Source: Flavobacterium pectinovorum (GTDB lineage: Bacteria > Bacteroidota > Bacteroidia > Flavobacteriales > Flavobacteriaceae). Taken from it: a stretch of 64,000 nt of DNA. A program made the position numbers and the translations under genes. Positions within the stretch are counted from its first letter, which is position 1. Each line of letters opens with the position of its first letter. The notes beneath the pieces were generated by a model. It was not told where the DNA came from, did no database searches, and was given only the letters and a program-made list of their open reading frames with translations. Positions 35,520 to 43,862 of this stretch are shown here, in pieces. The stretch covers positions 616,606 through 680,605 of the forward strand of contig NZ_FRBX01000004.1 in assembly GCF_900142715.1 (NCBI RefSeq), read 5' to 3'.

Positions 35520-35602
35520 TGACCACGGTGGGATTTGAACCCACACGCCCTTACGAGCACCACCCCCTCAAGATGGCAAGTCTACCGTTTCTCCACGTGG
35601 CC
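35520..35602 (-). tRNA. tRNA-Leu (anticodon GAG)
   Basis: 83-nt cloverleaf on the minus strand. The 7-bp acceptor GGCCACG pairs with CGTGGTC, discriminator A, anticodon stem CCATC/GGTGG around loop TTGAGGG, a long variable arm (class II) and T-arm GTGGGTTCAAATCCCAC. CCA is not encoded. Confidence 0.95.
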
Positions 35603-35610
35603 TAAAATGA

Positions 35611-35643
35611 AAAAAGGTCAAGTAATAAATTACTCGACCTTTT
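35611..35643. terminator. Hairpin between tRNA-Leu and tRNA-Lys
   Basis: AAAAAGGTC-AAGTAA...TTACT-CGACCTTTT folds into a strong hairpin in the spacer, so the tRNA-Lys pair and tRNA-Leu may be separate units, or the hairpin guides processing. Confidence 0.7.
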
Positions 35644-35644
35644 G

Positions 35645-35717
35645 TGACCCGACTGGGGCTCGAACCCAGGACCCCATCATTAAAAGTGATGTGCTCTACC
35701 GACTGAGCTATCGAGTC
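35645..35717 (-). tRNA. tRNA-Lys (anticodon UUU), copy 1
   Basis: 73-nt cloverleaf; acceptor GACTCGA pairs with TCGGGTC (one G-U pair), discriminator A, anticodon loop CTTTTAA, T-arm CTGGGTTCGAGCCCCAG. Nearly identical to the copy at 35758-35830; they differ at one D-loop base. CCA not encoded. Confidence 0.95.
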
Positions 35718-35757
35718 ATTGCTTTCAAGAAACTTATTTTGTTAGTCACAAATTTTG

Positions 35758-35830
35758 TGACCCGACTGGGGCTCGAACCCAGGACCCCATCATTAAAAGT
35801 GATGTGCTCTACCAACTGAGCTATCGAGTC
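35758..35830 (-). tRNA. tRNA-Lys (anticodon UUU), copy 2
   Basis: 73-nt tandem duplicate of the neighbouring tRNA-Lys with one D-loop difference, 40 bp upstream of it on the same strand. Confidence 0.95.
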
Positions 35831-35955
35831 ATATGTTCCTTGAATGCGGGTGCAAATATAAGGAGTTTATTTTATTATTTGCAAGCAATTTTATTATAAA
35901 TTTGTCTTTTTTTAAACAAAATTTACAATCCCCTAATTTATAGTGTTTTATTAGA

Positions 35956-36474
35956 ATGAAAAAAATCGTCTTATTAGGATATATGGGCTGCGGAAAGTCA
36001 ACAATTGCCCAAAATCTTTCAAAAATTACCAAAATCCCATTTTTAGATTTGGATAAATGCATCGAAAAAAGAGCCAATTTATCAATAAATGAGATTTTCG
36101 AACAAAAAGGAGAAATCTATTTTAGGAAATTAGAACACGAAATGTTTGTCGAATTGCTCCAATCTACAGAAAATAGTATAATAGGTTTAGGTGGAGGTAC
36201 ACCTTGCTATGCCAATAATCATGAATTATTGAAAAAAGATGATGTTACATCTATTTATTTAAAAGCTTCAATAGAGACTTTATATAATAGATTAATTCAC
36301 AACAAAAGCAAGCGCCCGTTGATTGCTAATATGAATGAGGAAGAAATGAAAGAATTTATCGCAAAACATTTGTTCGACAGAAGCTTTTATTATAACCATG
36401 CACAGTATAAAGTGGCGGTTGATAATAAAACAGTCGAAGAAACAGTTGAAGATATTTTAGAAATTCTAGCTTAA
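35956..36474 (+). CDS. aroK: Shikimate kinase AroK
   Basis: Phosphorylates shikimate in aromatic amino acid synthesis. 172 residues with Walker A GYMGCGKST, the shikimate-binding DLD at 34-36, YFRKLEHE, the GLGGGTPC loop and SKRPLI in the lid/adenine region. The 3' end overlaps the convergent phosphoribosyltransferase gene by 9 bp. Confidence 0.94.
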   Translation: MKKIVLLGYMGCGKSTIAQNLSKITKIPFLDLDKCIEKRANLSINEIFEQKGEIYFRKLEHEMFVELLQSTENSIIGLGGGTPCYANNHELLKKDDVTSIYLKASIETLYNRLIHNKSKRPLIANMNEEEMKEFIAKHLFDRSFYYNHAQYKVAVDNKTVEETVEDILEILA

Positions 36475-36966
36475 GAAAGCATAATCATTGCCATTGTCAT
36501 CAAAAATTACCTGAACATGTTCAAGTAAAGAAGTGGAAAGTGAAATTCCTTTAAAATCTGCTTTCACAGGGTATTTTTTATGATTTCTGTCTACAAGTAC
36601 TGCCGTTTTGAATTTTTTAAGCGGAACGTCTAAAAAATGACGAACGGCGTATATTAAAGTAGTGCCTGAATTTAATACATCATCAACCAATACTAATCCT
36701 TTATTGGAGTATTCTGATGCGTTTAATGACGTTTGTATTGGTAGTTGCGGATTTTGTTTGTCAACCTTAACTTCGCAAAGTGAAATTTTAAGAGTAGAGA
36801 TGTTGCTTAGGGCCAAAGCAATTTTTTCGGCAAAAATAGATCCATTAGAAGCGATTCCGGCAATAACAACTTCTTCTTCATCAACAAAAGTTTCGTAAAT
36901 TTGATACGCAATACGTTTTATTTTATGTTCGATTTCCTGATGTGTTAAGATGATATTTTTGCTCAT
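36466..36966 (-). CDS. Phosphoribosyltransferase family protein (PyrR-like)
   Basis: 166 residues from MSKNIILTHQEIEHKIKRIA; a longer in-frame start at 37047 would add an unsupported hydrophobic stretch. The PRPP-binding loop is LVLVDDVLNSGTTLIYAV, and VDRNHKKYPVKADFKGI follows, as in PyrR and hypoxanthine-type transferases. Bacteroidota carry this type next to aroK. Nucleobase specificity or a regulatory role is not decided. Confidence 0.85.
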   Translation of the reverse strand: MSKNIILTHQEIEHKIKRIAYQIYETFVDEEEVVIAGIASNGSIFAEKIALALSNISTLKISLCEVKVDKQNPQLPIQTSLNASEYSNKGLVLVDDVLNSGTTLIYAVRHFLDVPLKKFKTAVLVDRNHKKYPVKADFKGISLSTSLLEHVQVIFDDNGNDYAFLS

Positions 36967-37110
36967 GATTTTATTTTTTGCTAATATAACTAATTTAAAT
37001 TCCAATATAAAAAATCCAAATTCCAATTTTAAGAAAGGAAATTTCAATTTTTAAATGTTGGGTCTGTTTTTAGTTTTTTTGAATTTATATATTATAATTA
37101 GATACGCTCC

Positions 37111-37160
37111 GATTTTGGAATTTGAGATTTATCCCGACGCTTCGGGATTGGAATTTAATT
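37111..37160 (-). repeat. Short repeat (ATTCCAATCCCGA type), copy 2
   Basis: On the minus strand it matches the element at 19287-19337: hairpin ATCCCGA-AGCG-TCGGGAT between ATTCCAA words. It overlaps the last codons of the S4-domain gene. Confidence 0.65.
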
Positions 37161-37544
37161 TTCATCTTCGTCATCAAAAATCTCGTTTCCATATTCGTCA
37201 ATATCTCTTCGGTCTTTTTTGGTTGGTCTTCCTGTTCCGCTTTTGCGATAGTGTTCTTTAGAAAGTTTTAATAACTCCAAATGTGCATATGCTTCTGCAG
37301 GAGTTTCGTTTTTTCGATAGATATCAACAAGTTTTGCCCCAACACGACTTTCAGGAATATCCAAGACAGTAATAATTTGTGTAATCTGATCTTTTCTAAA
37401 AGTAATTCTGTCCGTAGGAAAAACTTCTTTAGATGGCTTGGCAACCTGCCCATTTACAGTAATATGGTTTTTTTTACAAGCCTCAGTAACCATGTTTCTG
37501 GTTTTGTAATAACGAACGCACCATAGGTATTTATCTATTCTCAT
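37155..37544 (-). CDS. S4-domain RNA-binding protein (Hsp15-like)
   Basis: 129 residues starting at MRIDKYLWCVRYYKTRNM; the longer frame up to 37589 is not supported. The S4 fold runs to about residue 65 (ACKKNHITVNGQVAKPSKEV), followed by a basic tail (HYRKSGTGRPTKKDRRDIDEYG). Hsp15 binds free 50S subunits carrying nascent peptide in E. coli. The acidic C-terminus DEDEN is an extension. Confidence 0.88.
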   Translation of the reverse strand: MRIDKYLWCVRYYKTRNMVTEACKKNHITVNGQVAKPSKEVFPTDRITFRKDQITQIITVLDIPESRVGAKLVDIYRKNETPAEAYAHLELLKLSKEHYRKSGTGRPTKKDRRDIDEYGNEIFDDEDEN

Positions 37545-37623
37545 AATTTTTCTAAAATCCAAGTTAAATTCTTTACAAAAATAAATCAATATTGTATCTT
37601 GCGCACCTAAAAAATTAACAATA

Positions 37624-38796
37624 ATGAATAAATTTAAATATTATTTTGTTTTATTGCTCGCTGGTATTGCAATAGTTTCTTGTAACAAAGGTGACGATGA
37701 TACTCCTGTTGAGCCTTTAAGAGACTATCAGGAGCAATTTAATACAGATAATGCTAATATTGAAGAATATTTAACTACAAATTATATTACTGTAACAGAA
37801 AGTGCCGGTACACCTGAAGATCAGGATGTTGTTATAGATAGTATTACAGATCCTACAACACAGCCTTCTATAATGTCTTATTTGAATAGTGAAACTTTTC
37901 CAAAGTTGTTGGCAAAAAATGTTGATTTAGATGGGATTACTTATAAAATGTACTATTTGATTTTAAGAGAAGGTACAGGAACATCACCAATGAATACTGA
38001 TGGAGTTTTAGCTGCATATAAAGGAGAATATTTAAGCCGTGTTGCTAAAACGGATAAAGCACCTACTTATTTGAAAACTACTTTTTTTGAAGAAGTTAAG
38101 TTTCCACAAACAAGTGTAGACTTGTATACGGCGATCGTTGGTTGGGGTGAAACTTTTCCTGAGTTGAAGACAGGAACTTCAACTACGCAGGCGGATGGAA
38201 CTATTAAATATGAAAATTTTGGATCTGCAGTTTTATTTATTCCTTCAGGTTTAGGTTATTATGCCGGAAATAATTCGATTCCTTCTTACTCTCCTTTAAT
38301 TTTTAGTGTTAAATTTTATGACTATAAAAGACTTGATCATGATTTTGATGGAGTTTTTGATTATCAGGAAGATATAAATGGAGATCGCTATGTTAGAGAT
38401 TTTAGAAATACGACTTTATATCCAAATGCTCCGGTAAATCCGGATGATACTGACAAAGATGGTATTCCTGACTTTTTAGATGCTGATGATGACGGAGATG
38501 GTTTTACAACTTTCTATGAAATATCTAAACCAACAGGACAAATTGGTAATGTTGGTGGAATTAATTACGGAATAAGTGCTTATTATCCTTGGAGTCCAAT
38601 TGTGGATAATCCAGCTACGCCAAATACAGATGAAACAGAGCCTAGAGGAATTCCAAGAAGACCAACAGGCGAACTTACTAATCCTGCAGCAGCAGAGTCG
38701 GCATCTAATCCTAAAAAATATATAGAAGCGGATTATACAGATGAGCCAAGATTAAGAATACACTTGGATAATACATATCCTATTAAGAAGCAATAA
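37624..38796 (+). CDS. FKBP-type peptidyl-prolyl isomerase lipoprotein with calcium-binding repeats
   Basis: 390-residue lipoprotein: signal peptide with lipobox IVSC (Cys20), followed by NKGDDD, an acidic patch of the kind that acts as a surface-export signal in Bacteroidota lipoproteins. An FKBP-like domain spans about 90-240 (YMYYLILREGTGTSP-type start, GSAVLFIPSGLGYYAGNN, SPLIFSVKFYDYK). Residues about 240-290 carry Asp-rich thrombospondin-3-like repeats (DHDFDGVFD, DTDKDGIPDFLDADDDGDGF). Such proteins are common in gliding flavobacteria. A terminator follows. Confidence 0.85.
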   Translation: MNKFKYYFVLLLAGIAIVSCNKGDDDTPVEPLRDYQEQFNTDNANIEEYLTTNYITVTESAGTPEDQDVVIDSITDPTTQPSIMSYLNSETFPKLLAKNVDLDGITYKMYYLILREGTGTSPMNTDGVLAAYKGEYLSRVAKTDKAPTYLKTTFFEEVKFPQTSVDLYTAIVGWGETFPELKTGTSTTQADGTIKYENFGSAVLFIPSGLGYYAGNNSIPSYSPLIFSVKFYDYKRLDHDFDGVFDYQEDINGDRYVRDFRNTTLYPNAPVNPDDTDKDGIPDFLDADDDGDGFTTFYEISKPTGQIGNVGGINYGISAYYPWSPIVDNPATPNTDETEPRGIPRRPTGELTNPAAAESASNPKKYIEADYTDEPRLRIHLDNTYPIKKQ

Positions 38797-38820
38797 AAAG
38801 GATTAAAAGATAATTTTTTG

Positions 38821-38853
38821 AAACCTCCAAGTCTTGTGATTTGGAGGTTTTTG
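38821..38853 (+). terminator. Terminator after the FKBP lipoprotein gene
   Basis: Perfect 10-bp stem AAACCTCCAA / TTGGAGGTTT with 10-base loop and T-rich tail. Confidence 0.9.
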
Positions 38854-38976
38854 ATTTTTTATAAATCTGATTGTAAATCATTTTTTTTTATCAAATTTGA
38901 AGAACCTTTTTATAAAATAGTTATCTTGAAATTAAAAAGGGGGTATGTTGTTATAAATAATAAGAGAGAATCAATT

Positions 38977-39723
38977 ATGAAGTTAATCGATAAATTAAGT
39001 GATTTTTATGATAAGTTAACTAATGCTGATTCAGATTGGAAGAATCGGACGTATGACTTTTATTTATTATTTGGGAATGAAGACGAATCCAAATCGCCTT
39101 GGCTGAAATCAAATTGGGACTCCAATTTTAAACCTTATTTTGAAGCAATACTGAATCAGATTGAAAATAATAACGAGACGGGAATTCGTGTAAATAAATA
39201 CAAAACTGAAAAAAGAGTGTCTCAAAAAGACAATAAGGAATTCATTTATCATTCTGAAATAAAGTTGGGAAGATTAAAGTGGAATGATAAATCACACGAT
39301 AAATGGACAATTGAAAATGAGAATGAAGAATACTTTCAAAGTTTTGAACTTTGGTCACCAATTTGGACAGTTTGCGAAAAACGCCAGACACCGCCAGAAA
39401 TCTTTATTTCGATATCTAATGAAAGAAATTTTGATAATTCATCTGAAGTTCAGTTTGGCTATTTTGGAGTAATTGCAATTGCTAAAAGTTCAAATGTTGA
39501 TGCAAAATCTATTTTGTCTGATCTTTCAAAAAAAGTAAATGCAAAAGCAACGGTTGTAAAACTTAGAAGATGGGGAATACCTGAAAAAGAAGGAAAATGG
39601 TTTTTTATAAATGGAATTCAGGATACTTTTAGTAATAGTATTTATGAAAAAGATTTACATGCTTTAAATTTCGATGAATTAGAATTTGAGCCAGTATGGG
39701 AAATAATTCACCGACAGAAATAA
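38977..39723 (+). CDS. Hypothetical protein of unknown family
   Basis: 248 residues from MKLIDKLSDFYDKLTNADSD. A longer in-frame start at 38818 is rejected because it would read through the preceding terminator. The protein is soluble, rich in Lys, Asn, Glu and Trp, with no signal peptide or membrane segment and no motif I recognise. Strongly AT-rich codon use and isolation between two terminators hint at an accessory gene. Confidence 0.7.
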   Translation: MKLIDKLSDFYDKLTNADSDWKNRTYDFYLLFGNEDESKSPWLKSNWDSNFKPYFEAILNQIENNNETGIRVNKYKTEKRVSQKDNKEFIYHSEIKLGRLKWNDKSHDKWTIENENEEYFQSFELWSPIWTVCEKRQTPPEIFISISNERNFDNSSEVQFGYFGVIAIAKSSNVDAKSILSDLSKKVNAKATVVKLRRWGIPEKEGKWFFINGIQDTFSNSIYEKDLHALNFDELEFEPVWEIIHRQK

Positions 39724-39748
39724 AATAATAGAAATAAAATAAGACATA

Positions 39749-39783
39749 AAAAAACCTCGAAATCACTTTCGAGGTTTTTTTTG
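39749..39783. terminator. Bidirectional terminator
   Basis: Stem AAAAAACCTCGAAA / TTTCGAGGTTTTTT between the convergent hypothetical and transketolase genes. Confidence 0.9.
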
Positions 39784-39805
39784 TATAAAGTAAGAAAACT
39801 AAAAA

Positions 39806-40759
39806 TTATTTTCTTTTGATAACTTTTTCTACAGCTTCAACAATAGCCTGATTGTTTAATTTGTATTTCTCCATTAATTGCTCTGGAGTTCCAGATTCGC
39901 CAAAACTATCGTTTACAGCTACAAATTCTTGTGGAGCAGGAGTATTTAAAGCTAATACTCTTGAAATGCTTTCTCCAAGACCTCCAAGAATGTTGTGCTC
40001 TTCTGCAGTTACAACACATTTTGTTTTTGCCAATGATTTTAGAATCGCTTCTTCATCAAGAGGTTTAATAGTGTGAATGTTGATTACTTCAGCAGAAATT
40101 CCTTTTGCTTCAAGAGCTTCAGCAGCGATAAGAGCTTCCCAAACTAAGTGTCCTGTTGCAACAATTGTTACGTCAGTTCCTTCGTTTAATAAAATTGCTT
40201 TTCCAATTACGAAAGGCTCATCAGCAGGCATGAAGTTAGGCACAACCGGACGACCGAAACGTAAATAAGCTGGACCATGATGATCTGCCAATGCTAAAGT
40301 AGCCGCTTTAGTTTGGTTGTAATCACAAGTGTTGATTACTGTCATTCCAGGCAACATTTTCATTAATCCAATATCTTCTAAGATTTGGTGTGTTGCTCCG
40401 TCTTCACCAAGTGTTAAACCAGCGTGAGAAGCACAGATTTTTACGTTTTTATCAGAATAAGCAACAGATTGACGAATTTGATCGTAAACTCTTCCTGTAG
40501 AGAAGTTAGCGAAAGTTCCTGTAAAAGGAATTTTTCCTCCAATTGTTAAACCTGCAGCAATACCAATCATGTTAGCTTCAGCGATTCCAATTTGGAAAAA
40601 ACGTTCTGGGTGATTTTTCTTGAAATCATCAAATTTTAATGATCCAATTAAATCAGCACAAAGTGCTACTACTTTTTCATTTTTTTGACCTAATTCAGTC
40701 ATTCCCGCTCCAAAACCCGAACGAGTATCTTTACTTCCTGTATTTGTATATTTTTTCAT
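39806..40759 (-). CDS. Transketolase C-terminal subunit
   Basis: 317 residues covering the pyrimidine-binding and C-terminal domains of transketolase, as a separate chain. Visible are GFGAGMTELG, RFFQIGIAEANMIGIAAGL with the catalytic Glu, CASHAGLTLGEDGATHQ, and EEHNILGGLGESI. Works with the N-terminal subunit encoded upstream on the same strand. Catalyses two-carbon transfers of the pentose phosphate pathway using thiamine diphosphate. Confidence 0.93.
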   Translation of the reverse strand: MKKYTNTGSKDTRSGFGAGMTELGQKNEKVVALCADLIGSLKFDDFKKNHPERFFQIGIAEANMIGIAAGLTIGGKIPFTGTFANFSTGRVYDQIRQSVAYSDKNVKICASHAGLTLGEDGATHQILEDIGLMKMLPGMTVINTCDYNQTKAATLALADHHGPAYLRFGRPVVPNFMPADEPFVIGKAILLNEGTDVTIVATGHLVWEALIAAEALEAKGISAEVINIHTIKPLDEEAILKSLAKTKCVVTAEEHNILGGLGESISRVLALNTPAPQEFVAVNDSFGESGTPEQLMEKYKLNNQAIVEAVEKVIKRK

Positions 40760-40833
40760 TTTGTTTTATTGCTGTACGCAGTAGGCTGTAGGCAATAGGC
40801 ATAAAGCTTATTGCTTAAAGCTTAAAGCTTTTT

Positions 40834-41685
40834 TTAATAATCGATTTGATCTGCCGAATAGTTTTGAGCCAAAGCACTTGTCAACTGATCGTTGTTTGGT
40901 GCTTTACCATGCCATGCATGTGTGTGCATCATAAAGTCTACTCCGTTACCCATTTCAGTATATAATAAAATACAAACTGGTTTTCCTTTTCCTGTTCTTG
41001 ATTTAGCATCTGTTAAACCTGCAAGAATGGCATCGATACTGTTTCCTTCTTTAATTTCAAGAACGTCCCAGTCAAAAGCTTCAAATTTAGCACGAATGCT
41101 TCCCATTGGTAAAACTTCGTCAGTTGTTCCGTCAATTTGTTTTCCGTTAACGTCTATGGTTGCAATAAGATTGTCTACTTTTTTAGCAGAAGCATACATG
41201 ATCGCTTCCCAGTTTTGACCTTCTTGTAGTTCACCATCTCCGTGTAAAGTATAGATTAAATGATTGTCTCCATTTAATTTTTTTGCCTGAGCTGCTCCAA
41301 GAGCTACAGATAAACCTTGTCCTAATGAACCAGAGGCTATACGAACTCCAGGTAATCCTTCGTGAGTTGTTGGGTGTCCTTGTAAACGTGAGTTTAATAA
41401 TCTGAAAGTGGCAAGTTCTGAAACAGGAAAATAACCGCTACGTGCTAAAACGCTGTAAAATACTGGGGAAATATGACCATTTGAAAGGAAAAAGAGGTCT
41501 TCTCCAATTCCGTCCATATCAAAACCTTCTTTACGGTCCATAATATTTTGGTATAAGGTTACCAAAAATTCAGTACAACCTAGTGAACCACCTGGGTGTC
41601 CTGAGTTGACAGCATGTACCATACGAAGAATATCTCTTCTTACTTGGATAGTTAAATCGCTTAATTGTTGTGTGTTAGGCTTCAT
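40834..41685 (-). CDS. Transketolase N-terminal subunit
   Basis: 283 residues with the thiamine-diphosphate-binding domain: AVNSGHPGGSLGCTEFLV, LSNGHISPVFYS, SGSLGQGLSVALGAA, and the GDGELQEGQNWEAIMYA cofactor motif with IATIDVNGKQIDG (GDG...N). Together with the following gene it makes a full transketolase; the 74-bp spacer holds no clear terminator. Confidence 0.93.
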   Translation of the reverse strand: MKPNTQQLSDLTIQVRRDILRMVHAVNSGHPGGSLGCTEFLVTLYQNIMDRKEGFDMDGIGEDLFFLSNGHISPVFYSVLARSGYFPVSELATFRLLNSRLQGHPTTHEGLPGVRIASGSLGQGLSVALGAAQAKKLNGDNHLIYTLHGDGELQEGQNWEAIMYASAKKVDNLIATIDVNGKQIDGTTDEVLPMGSIRAKFEAFDWDVLEIKEGNSIDAILAGLTDAKSRTGKGKPVCILLYTEMGNGVDFMMHTHAWHGKAPNNDQLTSALAQNYSADQIDY

Positions 41686-41842
41686 TTTGTATGTAAAAGT
41701 TAAACTGAAGCAAAAGTAATTTTTATTTTGCGGGGAGACAAATGATTTTTTGTATTAGTTTGATGCAATTGTTAAATTATGCTTCTTTTTTTATTGATGT
41801 GAAAAAAAACTTCAAAATCTTGTAAATTGTGTATAAAAAAAA

Positions 41843-41904
41843 TGCCACACATTAAAAGATTAAATTGATTTTAAAAATCTGTTCAAATCTTTTAATGTGT
41901 GGCA
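41843..41904. repeat. 18-bp inverted repeat (TGCCACACATTAAAAGAT)
   Basis: Arms 41843-41860 and 41887-41904 are exact reverse complements with a 26-base loop, in the 260-bp gap between transketolase and an acidic hypothetical gene. Related in its GCCAC ends to 21037-21085. Confidence 0.82.
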
Positions 41905-41945
41905 AAATAAAGTTGTAAAAATTCTTGTATTAAGGGCAAAAAGGG

Positions 41946-42254
41946 TTATTCAGTGTCGCTTTCGCTGTAGAAATTGTTTTCTTCGTCTTCAGAACCAATG
42001 TCTTCTTGTTCGTCATCAAGTTCAGCTCCCGGAATATCTAAGTCATTTCCTAGTTTGTCACTGTTTTGTTTCCATTCATTGTCATAGTTATCGTTGTTAA
42101 TGACTGTTCTTTCACCCGAAATTCCTTCCGGATCGATATCTTCCAGTTTTTCTTCCTGATTGTAAATGTCTTCGTTTGCCGGATAATCTAAATTATCCAG
42201 ATTTCTTTCAATTCGTTCTTCGGGTGTTGTGTTTTTATTTTCTGAGCTTATCAT
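41946..42254 (-). CDS. Acidic hypothetical protein
   Basis: 102 residues, very rich in Asp, Glu and Asn (DDEQEDIGSEDEENNF near the end), no hydrophobic segment. MISSENKNTTPEERIERNLDNL start. No recognised domain; probably disordered. A conserved-hypothetical type in flavobacteria by my recollection; function unknown. Confidence 0.65.
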   Translation of the reverse strand: MISSENKNTTPEERIERNLDNLDYPANEDIYNQEEKLEDIDPEGISGERTVINNDNYDNEWKQNSDKLGNDLDIPGAELDDEQEDIGSEDEENNFYSESDTE

Positions 42255-42399
42255 GATTTCTATAATTTTAATTGATATAATTTAGTTTTTCCAGATAATT
42301 AAAATTAAGAAAACAATACTCTTATTATGTTACACTTTATTAATGTGGTTGTTGCAACTTTTACATTTAAGTTATTTATCGAAAAGCTGTCAGATGTGC

Positions 42400-42488
42400 G
42401 CGTTAGGGATAGAAGCGAAAAGCCCACAGCCTGACGAAGGAAGTGCGAGGACTTGCAGCGGATAGCCCGACCGGAGGGAACGCCCAAA
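42400..42488 (+). repeat. Structured GCGTTAGGG...ACGCCC repeat, copy 2
   Basis: Same ends as 21640-21734: GCGTTAGGGAT at the start and AGCCCGACC...GGGAACGCCC at the end, with GCGTT pairing AACGC. The middle differs. It occupies part of the 411-bp gap 42255-42665; the rest is AT-rich with ATTCCAA words (about 42515). Confidence 0.75.
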
Positions 42489-42624
42489 CTATTTAAACTC
42501 CAAATTTTCTAAAATTCCAAATTCCAATTTTTACATTTTTGCTTTTTAAAGTAAGGTTGGGAATCATTATCTAATTTTCTAATTGACAAATTTTCTAATT
42601 AATTAAATTTCCCTGAAATTAGTT

Positions 42625-42632
42625 TATCTTTG
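42625..42632 (+). promoter_or_regulatory. -7 promoter element for tgt
   Basis: TATCTTTG fits TAnnTTTG, 33 bp before the tgt ATG; it is followed by a small CCCGA...TCGGG hairpin in the leader. Confidence 0.5.
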
Positions 42633-42665
42633 CCGTCCCGAACAATCGGGAGAAAAAAGAAACAG

Positions 42666-43796
42666 ATGAAGTTTGATTTATTACAAAAAGATCCGCAGTC
42701 GAAAGCGAGAGCGGGAAGTATTACTACAGATCACGGCGTAATTGAAACGCCTATTTTTATGCCTGTTGGTACGGTTGCTTCGGTAAAAGGAGTACATCAG
42801 CGTGAATTGAAAGAAGATATTAATCCGGATATTATTCTGGGAAACACATACCATTTATACCTGCGTCCTCAGACTGAAATTCTTGAAAAAGCAGGTGGAT
42901 TGCATAAATTCATGAACTGGGATCGTAATATTTTGACAGATTCTGGTGGATACCAAGTGTATTCTCTTTCGAGTAATCGAAAAATTAAGGAAGAAGGAGT
43001 GAAGTTTAAGTCTCATATTGACGGTTCTTATCACTTTTTTACACCAGAAAATGTAATGGAAATTCAGCGTACAATTGGTGCTGATATTATCATGGCTTTT
43101 GATGAATGTACGCCTTATCCTTGTGATTACAGATATGCACAGCGCTCAATGCACATGACGCACCGCTGGCTGGATCGTTGTATTAATCATTTAGATAAAT
43201 TACCTTATAAATACGGTTACGAACAAACGTTTTTTCCAATTGTTCAGGGAAGTACTTATAAAGATTTGCGTCGTCAATCTGCTGAATATATTGCAAATTC
43301 AGGTCAGCAAGGAAATGCAATTGGAGGATTGTCAGTAGGGGAGCCTGCTGAGGAAATGTATGCAATGACAGAAGTTGTCTGCGAAATTCTTCCGGAGGAT
43401 AAGCCCCGTTATTTAATGGGTGTTGGAACACCAATTAATATTCTGGAAAATATTGCATTAGGAATTGATATGTTTGACTGTGTTATGCCAACGCGTAATG
43501 CCAGAAACGGAATGTTGTTTACGGCAAACGGAACTATCAATATAAAGAATAAAAAGTGGGAAGACGATTTTTCTCCAATTGATGAAATGGGACATACTTT
43601 TGTTGATACAGAATATACGAAAGCTTATTTACGTCACTTATTTGCTGCCAACGAATATTTAGGAAAACAAATTGCTACAATTCATAACCTTGGTTTCTAT
43701 ATGTGGTTGGTTCGTGAAGCTAGAAAACATATCTTAGCAGGCGATTTTAGACCATGGAAAGAAATGATGGTTAAAAATATGAGTCAAAGACTATAA
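42666..43796 (+). CDS. tgt: Queuine/preQ1 tRNA-ribosyltransferase Tgt
   Basis: Exchanges G34 for preQ1 in tRNAs with GUN anticodons. 376 residues from MKFDLLQKDPQSKARAG; the upstream in-frame start at 42630 falls within the promoter. Conserved parts: TPIFMPVGTVASVKG, NTYHLYLRPQ, ILTDSGGYQVYSL with the catalytic Asp region, FDECTPYP, GGLSVGEP, GIDMFDCVMPTRNARNG. The C-terminal zinc site cysteine/histidine set found in E. coli Tgt (CxCxxC) is not obvious. Confidence 0.93.
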   Translation: MKFDLLQKDPQSKARAGSITTDHGVIETPIFMPVGTVASVKGVHQRELKEDINPDIILGNTYHLYLRPQTEILEKAGGLHKFMNWDRNILTDSGGYQVYSLSSNRKIKEEGVKFKSHIDGSYHFFTPENVMEIQRTIGADIIMAFDECTPYPCDYRYAQRSMHMTHRWLDRCINHLDKLPYKYGYEQTFFPIVQGSTYKDLRRQSAEYIANSGQQGNAIGGLSVGEPAEEMYAMTEVVCEILPEDKPRYLMGVGTPINILENIALGIDMFDCVMPTRNARNGMLFTANGTINIKNKKWEDDFSPIDEMGHTFVDTEYTKAYLRHLFAANEYLGKQIATIHNLGFYMWLVREARKHILAGDFRPWKEMMVKNMSQRL

Positions 43797-43809
43797 AATA
43801 TGTTGATTT

Positions 43810-43841
43810 GTTTAATCGTTTATTCGGTTAAACGATTAAAC
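43810..43841 (+). repeat. 13-bp perfect hairpin between tgt and lptF/G
   Basis: GTTTAATCGTTTA-TTCGGT-TAAACGATTAAAC, arms 43810-43822 and 43829-43841, with no T-run, in the short leader before the permease gene. It could modulate read-through or translation. Confidence 0.75.
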
Positions 43842-43862
43842 AAAAATCGATTAAACTTTGCT

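Noticed and set aside
35535..35819. 94-residue frame across the tRNA cluster
   Set aside because: It is antisense to three complete tRNAs and owes its length to the duplicated tRNA-Lys.
38818..38976. 53-residue N-terminal extension of the hypothetical protein
   Set aside because: It would be encoded by the terminator of the preceding gene; the internal ATG at 38977 is a better start.
42305..42487. 60-residue frame in the tgt upstream gap
   Set aside because: Lies over the structured repeat at 42400-42488; no coding features.
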